From NCBI GenBank assembly GCA_016715115.1, contig JADKBM010000016.1:124001-188000 (forward strand): a stretch of 64,000 bases of DNA, given 5' to 3'. The translations under genes and the position numbers were made by a program. Position 1 is the first letter of the stretch. Each line of letters opens with the position of its first letter. This stretch comes from Acidobacteriota bacterium (lineage in GTDB: Bacteria; Acidobacteriota; Blastocatellia; Pyrinomonadales; Pyrinomonadaceae). A model generated the notes under the pieces. That model ran no database searches. It saw nothing but the letters and a program-made list of their open reading frames with translations, and was not told where the DNA came from. This document shows, piece after piece, positions 48,572 through 55,460 of this stretch.

Positions 48572-49183
48572 ATGAAGAATGTTGTTTATTTGTATTTGAT
48601 TGTCGCCTTTGCTGCTTTTATCCCTGCGCCTGCGCTCGCGCAAACTCAAGACCGCAGAATGGTTTTCGACAGGTATGATTGCAACGAGCCTGCGACAGAA
48701 AGCGAAGACAAAGACAGTAGTTGCTTGGTCGAACTTGTTGATGTCCACGTTGGCGGTCAGAAAATCACTTCCGGCAAACCATTTGTCGCCGATGAAAACT
48801 GGCTGAAAAATCTCAAAGTCAAAGTCAAAAATGTAAGCGGCAAACCATTTGTTTTCGTCCAAGTCAGTTTTGGCTTAATTGAAGGATTGTATGAAGAACT
48901 CGCGCCGAGTGCTTCGTGGGGTTGGGGATTTGGTCTTTCCCATGGCAAAGCTTCGAATTCAAACGATAAAAAGAGGAAAATATCGAAGGTTATTGTTCTC
49001 AAACCGAATGAAGAAATAGAATTGACCTTTGCCGACCTTGCGGATGTTTATAAGAAGTCATCGTTTATGCAAGTCGTCGGAAAAATGAGTCAAATCGTTG
49101 TAAGAACTGCAACTGAACTGTTGAATTTGAGGACGGCAACCAAGACGACAGTTTCATTTTTATCAAGGACAAGTAGCTTGTGA
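48572..49183 (+). CDS. Secreted hypothetical cassette protein
   Basis: 203 residues from ATG 48572. The signal peptide is YLIVAFAAFIPAPALAQ. The mature domain includes KVKVKNVSGKPFVFVQVSFG, WGWGFGLSHGKAS and KVIVLKPNEEIELTFADL, suggesting an immunoglobulin-like beta sandwich. It sits between an 81-bp attC and a class A attC. Function unknown. Confidence 0.65.
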   Translation: MKNVVYLYLIVAFAAFIPAPALAQTQDRRMVFDRYDCNEPATESEDKDSSCLVELVDVHVGGQKITSGKPFVADENWLKNLKVKVKNVSGKPFVFVQVSFGLIEGLYEELAPSASWGWGFGLSHGKASNSNDKKRKISKVIVLKPNEEIELTFADLADVYKKSSFMQVVGKMSQIVVRTATELLNLRTATKTTVSFLSRTSSL

Positions 49184-49190
49184 TTAGGCG

Positions 49191-49306
49191 GCGACAGTAC
49201 AAATTAATGGAGGCGAGGCGAAACAGCGACTTTGTTATCAATCTTGCCAGTTAAGCTCGAAGTGGCGTAAAGGCGGTTTCGCCCCGCGTCATCTCAGCCG
49301 TTCGGC
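49191..49306 (+). other. attC site, class A
   Basis: Arms ggaggcgaggcgaaacagcg and ggcggtttcgccccgcgtc, ending GTTCGGC; the left box has decayed. Confidence 0.7.
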
Positions 49307-49320
49307 TTCTTTTCTTGTTT

Positions 49321-49617
49321 ATGGAAAGGCGAATCGCAAAAGTTGAAGGTCGATATTTGCAAGGCGAACCGAACGAGCGGTTTTCTGGAACAATTAGTTT
49401 TGAATCTCATTCAGATTGCATTTATTACCAGTGGCGTATCAATACTAAAGACGGCGAATGGGGCCAAAGTGCAATCCCTGTATCTTTTCGCGTAATACCA
49501 GAAGATGGAGATTCTTTCGAGTATGCGCTAGAACATTCTATCGAGCGCTTGCGTCGCTATCGCTCGAACAGGCAGAAAGTATTTTACGTGGAAAGCTGGT
49601 CTTGGCTTCATTTTTAG
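49321..49617 (+). CDS. Hypothetical cassette protein
   Basis: 98 residues from ATG 49321. A beta-rich small protein (RIAKVEGRYLQGEPNERFSG, SDCIYYQWRINTKDGEWGQS, YALEHSIERLRRYRSNRQKV). No known family. It lies between a class A and a class B attC. Confidence 0.6.
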   Translation: MERRIAKVEGRYLQGEPNERFSGTISFESHSDCIYYQWRINTKDGEWGQSAIPVSFRVIPEDGDSFEYALEHSIERLRRYRSNRQKVFYVESWSWLHF

Positions 49618-49680
49618 CCGAGCAAGCCTGTTGAAAACAAATTTGCGTTTAGGAAAACGGCTTGTTTAAGCTGGCGGAAA

Positions 49681-49768
49681 CCCGAACGTATTAAGAATTC
49701 GTGTGGCGCGGCTGATCGAGGCAAGCCGGCGGTCGGTCAATGAGCCGCCACACAATTCTGTGTTGAAC
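49681..49768 (+). other. attC site, class B
   Basis: CCCGAAC, aattcgtgtggcgcgg, gccgccacacaattctg, GTTGAAC; 88 bp. The inner bases agree with the sites at 48246 and 54101 almost throughout. Confidence 0.85.
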
Positions 49769-49975
49769 CAAGCCGGCCGTCAGAGACCGCTTGGAGTTGG
49801 AATACCAGACGGGGTCGAGCGAGACGGGCGGAAAAGCGGGGCCGGTGGAGTAAAAACAGCAGGCAGGAGAGCCGTTGTCGGCGTCAGATACAGACAGCCA
49901 GCCCGTGAGGCTGGTTTTTTTGCGTTTGCCGCCACGGTTCGGCCGTGGCGGCGAACGCGACGCCTTGCACCCGCC
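49769..49975 (+). repeat. Class B-associated terminator unit, copy 2
   Basis: Inverse of the units at 46.83-47.02 and 58.65-58.86 kb. It includes a terminator and, at about 49931-49955, a perfect ten-base hairpin gccgccacgg-ttcgg-ccgtggcggc. It has no open frame with a domain. Confidence 0.75.
49896..49921 (+). terminator. Rho-independent terminator in the class B unit
   Basis: Stem agccagccc/gaggctggt with loop gt, followed by seven T residues. It would stop transcripts entering from the upstream cassettes. Confidence 0.75.
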
Positions 49976-50174
49976 GTTTGGAAAAGAGACGACGAAATCC
50001 AACGCACGGTGTTTGATGGCGAATGCCCTCTCGGAGCGATCCGGCCGATCAGCGCGAGCCGCCCGCCGCCCGCGGATTTTCACGCACGCCCGAAACAGGA
50101 TGTGAAAAATTGCCTGTTCAGTGATTTCTTTCGCGTAGCTCTATACAATCGTCCATTGATGTTAAAATCGTGCT

Positions 50175-50423
50175 ATGGAAACGATGACTCTAACAATCAA
50201 TTTGCCCAAAGAAGTCGGCGCAGCGTTGGAGAACAAAGCGAAATCAGACGGAAAAGATGTTGCGGAATATGTTGAAACAATGATTGCCGCACAAATCAAA
50301 CGCCCGACATTTCGAGAACTTTTCTCGGATGTCCGCGAAAATATTTCCGTCAGCGACGAAGATCTGGAAAAAGAAATTGATGCCGCGATTGCCGAATCAC
50401 GCGAAGCGAAACGTAAAAAGTGA
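50175..50423 (+). CDS. Antitoxin of a PIN-type toxin-antitoxin pair
   Basis: 82 residues. The N-terminus METMTLTINLPKEVGAALENKAKSDGKDVAEYVETMI (in parts) reads as a ribbon-helix-helix DNA-binding domain. The acidic C-terminal half (FSDVRENISVSDEDLEKEIDA) should wrap the toxin. It overlaps the toxin gene by four bases (GTGA). Autoregulation of the operon is expected from the family. The TATACAAT-like string at 50141-50148 may be part of its promoter. Confidence 0.78.
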   Translation: METMTLTINLPKEVGAALENKAKSDGKDVAEYVETMIAAQIKRPTFRELFSDVRENISVSDEDLEKEIDAAIAESREAKRKK

Positions 50424-50914
50424 GTGAAATTCCCATCACCGTTTATGATTGCGGCGTTTTTCTGCAAGGTTTGCTCTCAAAAGCCGGTCCCGCCGTCGCG
50501 TGTCTTGAGCTAGTCGAGCAAGATCGTATTCGCCTTGTGATGAGCGAAGCGGTTTTGGGGGAAATCAAAGATGTGCTTTCGCGTCCGCTTCTTCGTGAAC
50601 GTAATCCGAATTTAACCGATGAAAAAGTTGAAAACTTGATTGACTTAATTTTAGAAAGAGCCGAATTTGTTGAAAATGTGCCGCCGCACTTCAGTTGTTC
50701 ACGCGACCCGAACGACGATCAGTATCTCAATCTTGCCATCGAAACCGAAGCAGTTTTTCTGGTCAGCAGAGATAACGATTTGCTTGATTTGATGACGGAT
50801 TTTACTGCCGAAGCAAGAGATTTTCGTCGTCGCCATCGTCGAATCAAAGTCCTAGATCCAGTGAAGTTCTTGGAAGAAATACGGAAATTGGAAAGCAAAG
50901 GCAGCGTTTCGTAA
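50420..50914 (+). CDS. PIN-domain toxin (endoribonuclease)
   Basis: 164 residues from GTG 50420. PIN-fold acidic residues are visible: VYDCGVFLQGLLS (first Asp), EAVLGEIKDVLSRP (Glu), and SRDPNDDQYLNLAIETEAVFLVSRDNDLLDL (in parts; the Asp pair). It belongs to the group of putative toxin components with a VYDxNVxxxxLL start. Such toxins cleave tRNA or mRNA. A 73-bp piece of this gene (about 50479-50551) is duplicated at 54251-54325. A truncated class B attC follows, so the pair forms one cassette. Confidence 0.82.
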   Translation: MSEIPITVYDCGVFLQGLLSKAGPAVACLELVEQDRIRLVMSEAVLGEIKDVLSRPLLRERNPNLTDEKVENLIDLILERAEFVENVPPHFSCSRDPNDDQYLNLAIETEAVFLVSRDNDLLDLMTDFTAEARDFRRRHRRIKVLDPVKFLEEIRKLESKGSVS

Positions 50915-50924
50915 TTCAGGCGCG

Positions 50925-50988
50925 TTCCAACGTTTTACGAATACGTGTGGCGCGGTGAACGGAGGCAGATCAGCCGCCACTGTTGAAT
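50925..50988 (+). other. attC site, shortened class B
   Basis: TTCCAAC, acgtgtggcgcggtg, cagccgccac, GTTGAAT; 64 bp, an internally deleted class B site. Confidence 0.75.
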
Positions 50989-51259
50989 TAAGCCAGACGT
51001 CACAGGCCGACAGGAACTTGACACAAGGCTGAAATGAGCGACACGGCTGGGAAAACTGCGCCGATGAAGGAACACGGCGGTCCGTTCGACGCCGTCACTT
51101 GACAACGAACCGGAGGCGGACGATAAATGATGATAACCGCCTGCGGTCGGCGATCCCAAGTGTTCACCTTCGCGCGAAACAGCCTTCATTTCACGCGAAA
51201 TCGTGTTCACGTTAACGCGAAACAAGCACGCTGCGCGCCGGTTCGATACCTGAGGATTT
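50989..51259. other. Cassette segment without a recognised gene
   Basis: About 270 bp. It holds several repeated words (gcgaaacagcc, gcgaaatcgtg, gcgaaacaagc at 51174-51226) and no domain-bearing frame. It may be a leader region or a non-coding cassette. Confidence 0.4.
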
Positions 51260-51838
51260 ATGAATCTTTATCTGCCACGTTTGATCACCGCTTTTCTCGC
51301 GTTTATCGCTGGTGTTTGCGCCGTCTGGTCGTGGCCTTCTGAAGCGAAGAAACCCAATTTGGACAACGCTGCAATTGCCGAAAAGCCAATGATTGCCCCG
51401 TTGGTAAAAGCAACGCCGCGACAAAACTTGGAGCCGCAAATTGAACCCAGGCCCCGACGAATCAAACCAATTCCTTTTGACCGCCACGAAAATTTCGAGG
51501 ATGCGGTGCTAACCCTCAAACGGCTTGCCAACTATATGGGCAAAAAGGGCTTGCAGACGTTTCGGGTTTCAGAGGTCCGAGATGACCACGGTACCGAATT
51601 CACTTACGCGTATTGGATGCAGGACAATTCAATCATTATTTTGCATTTTCCGTTGTATGGTGAGCCTTCGGAGCCGGAGCTGTTTTGGCTAAGCGACAAA
51701 GCTCGCATTGACCTCAAAGATGTCGTGCCGACAGGAGACTATGGAAATTTGGTTTTTCGTTTGGTACAAAGAGATTGGGCTGACAAAGTCTTGGCGTCGT
51801 GCAAAGCTGGCTATGAGCTAAGATTCGTTGCCAAATGA
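51260..51838 (+). CDS. Membrane-anchored hypothetical cassette protein
   Basis: 192 residues. One N-terminal helix (LITAFLAFIAGVCAVWSW), a proline-rich linker (IEPRPRRIKPIPF) and an exported domain with DDHGTEFTYAYWMQDNSIII and YGNLVFRLVQRDWADKVLAS. No family recognised. AT-richer than the chromosomal genes, as is typical of this array. Confidence 0.6.
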   Translation: MNLYLPRLITAFLAFIAGVCAVWSWPSEAKKPNLDNAAIAEKPMIAPLVKATPRQNLEPQIEPRPRRIKPIPFDRHENFEDAVLTLKRLANYMGKKGLQTFRVSEVRDDHGTEFTYAYWMQDNSIIILHFPLYGEPSEPELFWLSDKARIDLKDVVPTGDYGNLVFRLVQRDWADKVLASCKAGYELRFVAK

Positions 51839-51852
51839 AGGGCGAATGAAGG

Positions 51853-51905
51853 ACGTTCCGGCGCGAACAGCCTGGCACGATCAAGCAGCCGTATTCACGA
51901 TCCGG
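51853..51905 (+). pseudogene. Duplicated 3-prime fragment of another cassette gene
   Basis: The string cgttccggcgcg(a/t)acagcctggcac and onward to ccgtattcacgatc matches 60384-60433 inside the gene at 59980-60633 (protein residues VPARTAWHDQAAVFTI). It appears to be a small copied or left-over piece at a cassette junction. Confidence 0.7.
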
Positions 51906-51964
51906 CAATTCCGTTGCGCTCCATTGCCGCCGGTAATGCCAGTCTTTAGGCCGACGTATCTACC

Positions 51965-52351
51965 ATGAGTGAGAAAGACGTTCTCTGGCGAAAGTTATTG
52001 GGTGAGGAGAAGCAGCGGTTGCTTTCCCAACCTGTGGAAGAATTGATTGCGATGAAGCCTTTTACATCAAGCGTCATCAAAAAGGATGGTCTGACTATTG
52101 AATATGGAATTTGGCATGAGATTCACAGCGAGGACATAGAAGTCTGCGCAGAAGAAGCAAACAAGCTTTCGACGCACCTCGACCGGTCTTTTAGAATTCC
52201 CAGGCCACAGCGCGCGAGTCACACATTCGTTCTCCAGGCGACTCGGAACATATTTCTTGGTCTTTACAGGAAATATCACGCTGGCTTTTCAATTGATAGC
52301 ATGGGGAAGATCGCTCCTGTATCGGACGACACTTTTGCCGCCTACGATTAA
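51965..52351 (+). CDS. Hypothetical cassette protein
   Basis: 128 residues, soluble, mostly helical: VLWRKLLGEEKQRLLSQPVE, EYGIWHEIHSEDIEVCAEEA and FVLQATRNIFLGLYRKYHAGF. No recognised family. It is followed after 13 bp by the DUF4288 gene and may share its transcript. Confidence 0.58.
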   Translation: MSEKDVLWRKLLGEEKQRLLSQPVEELIAMKPFTSSVIKKDGLTIEYGIWHEIHSEDIEVCAEEANKLSTHLDRSFRIPRPQRASHTFVLQATRNIFLGLYRKYHAGFSIDSMGKIAPVSDDTFAAYD

Positions 52352-52364
52352 TGGTAAGCAGCAT

Positions 52365-52790
52365 ATGAAAGATGAAATCACAAGTTCACCACAACCGCCA
52401 AACCACGCGCTCGTGCCTCACGACAAGAATGTTTCGCCTGTCGGTTGGTACCTGGTTTCGTACCTGCTACGGTTCGTGGAGCTACGAGACAAGGATAACG
52501 ACGATGACGAGAGGCGATTCTTGTCCTGGGAGAACACGGTCCTTGTGAAGGCTGAGAACATAGACCACGCCTACGACAAGGCGACGACGATAGCCAGGCA
52601 GGAGGCAAAGCCATACAAAGGCGGTCCGGAGGGAGTTCCAGTTCAATGGAAGCTCGTAGGCATCACAGACATACTCCCCATCTACGAAGAAATAGGAGAC
52701 GGCGCCGAGATCGCCTGGGCCGAGCGGGCGCCAAGAAAACTGCACAACCTGAAGAAGATGGTCAGGCCCAGAGGCAAGTTTCGCCAGTAG
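52365..52790 (+). CDS. DUF4288 domain protein
   Basis: 141 residues from ATG 52365. DUF4288 hallmarks: VGWYLVSYLLRFVEL at the start, RRFLSWENTVLVKAENIDHAYDKATTI (in parts) and WKLVGITDILPIYEEIGDGAEIAWAE. The family is frequent near polymorphic toxins and in integron cassettes; the biochemical role is unknown. The basic C-terminal tail (KKMVRPRGKFRQ) is unusual. Confidence 0.75.
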   Translation: MKDEITSSPQPPNHALVPHDKNVSPVGWYLVSYLLRFVELRDKDNDDDERRFLSWENTVLVKAENIDHAYDKATTIARQEAKPYKGGPEGVPVQWKLVGITDILPIYEEIGDGAEIAWAERAPRKLHNLKKMVRPRGKFRQ

Positions 52791-52831
52791 GTCACGCCGC
52801 GCAGTGAAGCCTGACATCGAAAATTTGCTTT

Positions 52832-53344
52832 ATGATAAACGTAAGATTTATTTTCTGTGTCTCTTTGCTTTCAGTATTCATTTGCGGAGCTTGCAACAGC
52901 AATCTGAACGTCGAAGGGCAAAACGATAAATCTTGTCAGGCAAGTCCGAGTGAAAGAGTTTCGCAATATCAGAGCAAAATATTGCAGAGTGATTTCGTTG
53001 GAGTCAATCGTTACTATTCCAAACGAGTGCTTCAGATGAAACTAAACAATCGAGAACCTAAAGGCTGCAAGAACGCCGACGATTGTTTGACCGCCGCCAA
53101 TCGCATCGCCGGTTTTGAAGTTTCTATCGCGGGCGGACAATCTAAAACGCTGAAAGAAATTCCGACTTCTGACGTTAATCGAACGCGAGTTCTAACAATT
53201 CCGCCTTATCCGTTGAGCGTCAATATCATTTACGAACTCGTCCGTGAAGATGGCGATTGGTATTTTGACAAAGCGTTCTATGAGAACGGTGAACCTATTG
53301 CAGGTTTTGAAGACGCTCCGTTAGCGGAAGGAGAGATTAAATAA
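52832..53344 (+). CDS. Predicted lipoprotein of a cassette
   Basis: 170 residues. The N-terminus FIFCVSLLSVFICGACNSN suggests a lipoprotein signal with Cys after GA. The body includes DFVGVNRYYSKRVLQMKLNN, a cysteine pair in KGCKNADDCLTAANRIAGFE and IYELVREDGDWYFDKAFYEN, recalling SnoaL/NTF2-type lipoproteins. Function unknown. Confidence 0.6.
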   Translation: MINVRFIFCVSLLSVFICGACNSNLNVEGQNDKSCQASPSERVSQYQSKILQSDFVGVNRYYSKRVLQMKLNNREPKGCKNADDCLTAANRIAGFEVSIAGGQSKTLKEIPTSDVNRTRVLTIPPYPLSVNIIYELVREDGDWYFDKAFYENGEPIAGFEDAPLAEGEIK

Positions 53345-53369
53345 ATACGGCTTATTGCTTTTTGACGCG

Positions 53370-53426
53370 GGATAACGCTGGCTTGTCCCCGCCAACCGCG
53401 CCACACGAATTCTTAATACGTTAGAT
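53370..53426 (+). other. attC site, truncated class B
   Basis: GGATAAC, then only the right half of the class B palindrome (ccgcgccacacgaattctta) and GTTAGAT; 57 bp. Confidence 0.72.
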
Positions 53427-53482
53427 GGCTTTCGCGTGATGCCAAGTCTCGAAGAGCCAAGGAGTCATAATCAAACCGTGAT

Positions 53483-54106
53483 ATGTCGAAGCGTAAGGTC
53501 CTCACCGCGATCATAGTGCTGCTGCTAATCGGTGTTCCCATACTGATTAATCGGTGGATTTCGGAAAGCGCTCGGCGTCAAGATGCGCGCGACGATGAGT
53601 TGGTGGCTAAATATGAGTGTGAGCCGCCTACCAAGTGTGTAGCCGATTTCAATGGAGATGGTATTGCTGACCGCCTTGACGTGATTCAGACCGATCCCGC
53701 CAATCGTTCTGAACGGTGGCTCGTAGCTCTCTCTGATGAACGCGAACTCCTTCGTCTGCCTTACGACCACACCGATAACACGCTTAGGACACACACCGCA
53801 GTTGTAAATGACGTTGGTAAATCCAGTCTTTTGGTTTATGACGGAGCGAGTTATCGTCCGGCTCTCAAGGCTGCCTTTGTTTGGAAGGGTGAAAAGATGG
53901 TCGAGGTGACGCCCTCGAGTCAAGAGCGAGAAATCCTATCCGCGATGGCAGCACATGATGACACAGGAGGGTGGAATGATCGGGTTCTGAGGGATCTATA
54001 CGAAGTGGCCAGGTTAATCGCTTATTATGTGCTGCTGGCCATCGTTGCAGGGGTGATAGCTTATCGGAAATACGGAAAGAGAGTGGCTGTGAAATCCGCC
54101 ATCTAA
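53483..54106 (+). CDS. Membrane protein with calcium-loop-like motif
   Basis: 207 residues. The N-terminal helix (VLTAIIVLLLIGVPILINRW) and a C-terminal helix (LIAYYVLLAIVAGVIAYRKY) flank an exported domain. That domain has FNGDGIADRLDVIQTD, the D-x-[DN]-x-D-G loop of FG-GAP/dockerin-like calcium sites. The TAA stop lies in the ATCTAAC box of the following attC, so the cassette is complete. Confidence 0.68.
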   Translation: MSKRKVLTAIIVLLLIGVPILINRWISESARRQDARDDELVAKYECEPPTKCVADFNGDGIADRLDVIQTDPANRSERWLVALSDERELLRLPYDHTDNTLRTHTAVVNDVGKSSLLVYDGASYRPALKAAFVWKGEKMVEVTPSSQEREILSAMAAHDDTGGWNDRVLRDLYEVARLIAYYVLLAIVAGVIAYRKYGKRVAVKSAI

Positions 54107-54188
54107 CGTATTAAGAATTCGTGTGGCGCGGCTGATCGAGGCAAGCCGGCGGTCGGTCAATGAGCCGCCACACAATTCTGTGTTGGAT
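54101..54188 (+). other. attC site, class B
   Basis: ATCTAAC with the stop codon of the preceding gene, aattcgtgtggcgcgg, gccgccacacaattctg, GTTGGAT; both boxes match RYYYAAC/GTTRRRY exactly. Confidence 0.9.
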
Positions 54189-54250
54189 CAATCCGGCCGT
54201 CAGAGACCGCTCTCGGAGTTAGAATACCAGACGGGATTGAGCGAGACGGG

Positions 54251-54325
54251 CGGAAAAGCCGGTCCCGCCGTCGCGTGTCTTGAGCTAGTCGAACAAGATC
54301 GTATTCGCCTTGTGATGAGCGAAAG
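54251..54325 (+). pseudogene. Fragment of the PIN toxin gene fused to a class B unit
   Basis: About 73 bp (aaaagccggtcccgccgtcg through cttgtgatgagcgaa) differ by one base from 50479-50551, inside the PIN toxin at residues about 21-44. The copy is joined upstream to a truncated class B unit and downstream to the 3-prime end of a DUF4935 gene. Confidence 0.85.
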
Positions 54326-54339
54326 CGTTGCGGCGCTCG

Positions 54340-54768
54340 TCACGCAGTTGATGACCAGCGTGCGACACGGATTTCTTCTCCTCGCTCTGTACATGGGCGT
54401 CGTCTATGAATAGCTCTCTCAATTACGTCGTGTAGATATGTTTCCTTATAATCGAAGATATCGTCGTCGCCAACATTTAGCTTCTCTTTTACAAAATTTA
54501 GATATGAAGCTACCTCATGCTCAACCGATATGTTCACTTCCGGCAGACTATTCTGAAGTAATGCTGCTAAAGAGCCTTTAGCCCTCAAGAAATCTTTCAG
54601 GCGTCTTCTAATCTCCCGCTCAAAAGTGGCAGGCAATTCATCGTAAACAATCTTAGGTAAGATGACTTTGGATTGAGTCTTCCGTATATAGTCGATCAGG
54701 ATCGCAAATTGCCCTGACCTCATTAGAAAGTCATTGTGTAGGATATTGGTATCGAGGACGATTATCAT
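54340..54768 (-). CDS. DUF4935-like PIN-domain protein, C-terminally truncated
   Basis: 142 residues from ATG 54768. The N-terminus MIIVLDTNILHNDFLMRS is a PIN start (Asp in LDTN), followed by KVILPKIVYDELPATFEREI and a helical segment. DUF4935 proteins are normally much longer; here the sequence loses similarity after YLHDVIERAIHRRRP and ends in an odd tail (ARWSSTA) at the junction with the duplicated toxin fragment. The gene therefore looks cut by recombination and has no attC at its own 3-prime end. Confidence 0.68.
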   Translation of the reverse strand: MIIVLDTNILHNDFLMRSGQFAILIDYIRKTQSKVILPKIVYDELPATFEREIRRRLKDFLRAKGSLAALLQNSLPEVNISVEHEVASYLNFVKEKLNVGDDDIFDYKETYLHDVIERAIHRRRPCTERGEEIRVARWSSTA

Positions 54769-54787
54769 TTGATTCAAGTTGCCAGAC

Positions 54788-54847
54788 GCCTAACGCCTTG
54801 CCGATCAGCGGCCGTTGGAGCCGGTCCGCTGCATCGGCTTGTTAGCT
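54788..54847 (-). other. attC site, 60 bp (minus orientation)
   Basis: Minus strand: AGCTAAC, aagccgatgcagcggaccgg, ctgatcggcaaggc, GTTAGGC. It encodes the C-terminal residues (ANKPMQRTG) of the preceding cassette gene, a frequent feature of cassette proteins. Confidence 0.9.
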
Positions 54848-55377
54848 GCTTCCCACACGGACATGATGCCATAGGGCCCCGGTTCGTATCCGCCGTCTGC
54901 GTCGATTTCACGGACGACCGCAAGAGCTTCCTCCAGAGTCCGCAACAAGCAATGCCGATTGACCTGGTACTGCTTCGCGCCGGAGTTGCAGGACAATGGC
55001 GAACACTCAGGAGCCGGGCCGGAAGTGAAGCAAACGATGTCGTAGCCCCTCAGTTCAAACCCCGTGCCTGGCCCCACAACGCCAGTAGGGACTTCTTCGA
55101 TGGGTTCCCACTCGCCATCAAGTACCGCCTCCGGGTGCGCTTCGTAGAAGAACCGTCGGAGGGAACAAGCGTCCTCCATCTCGGTTGCGGCGAGAGCCTT
55201 TTCGAGGGCATCGATGGTGTCGTAAAGACGCCACCGGTTGCAGAGCCAAAGAGTCGTGTGGTCAATTGGTGACTCAGAGAAGCACTCGCTGACCGACAGG
55301 ATCTCCTCGACTGCTGCGTTGCCCAGCCAGGACTCGGGCTTCTCGATGAACTTGGCGTTGTACCCGACAGGTTTCAT
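54805..55377 (-). CDS. Hypothetical cassette protein
   Basis: 190 residues, acidic, soluble. It includes TLWLCNRWRLYDTIDALEKA, ACSLRRFFYEAHPEAVLDGE and TLEEALAVVREIDADGGYEP. Its C-terminus ANKPMQRTGSNGR is encoded by the attC itself. The flanking sites at 54788 and 55382 delimit an exact minus-strand cassette. No family recognised. Confidence 0.68.
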   Translation of the reverse strand: MKPVGYNAKFIEKPESWLGNAAVEEILSVSECFSESPIDHTTLWLCNRWRLYDTIDALEKALAATEMEDACSLRRFFYEAHPEAVLDGEWEPIEEVPTGVVGPGTGFELRGYDIVCFTSGPAPECSPLSCNSGAKQYQVNRHCLLRTLEEALAVVREIDADGGYEPGPYGIMSVWEAANKPMQRTGSNGR

Positions 55378-55381
55378 GTGC

Positions 55382-55448
55382 AGCTAACGTTTGAAATCAC
55401 CGGGCTGCGCGGCTTTTTGCGCAGCTCCGGTGGATTGATGGGTTATGC
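55382..55448 (-). other. attC site, 67 bp (minus orientation)
   Basis: Minus strand: GCATAAC, atccaccggagctgcgc, gcgcagcccggtgattt, GTTAGCT. It separates the reverse-transcriptase cassette from the next one. Confidence 0.9.
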
Positions 55449-55460
55449 GTCAACTTCTCG

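Noticed and set aside
49691..50083. Open frames within the class B terminator units (also near 46.8 and 58.65 kb)
   Set aside because: They consist of attC and terminator hairpin sequence, occur on both strands and have no domain; similarity between copies is due to DNA repeat identity.
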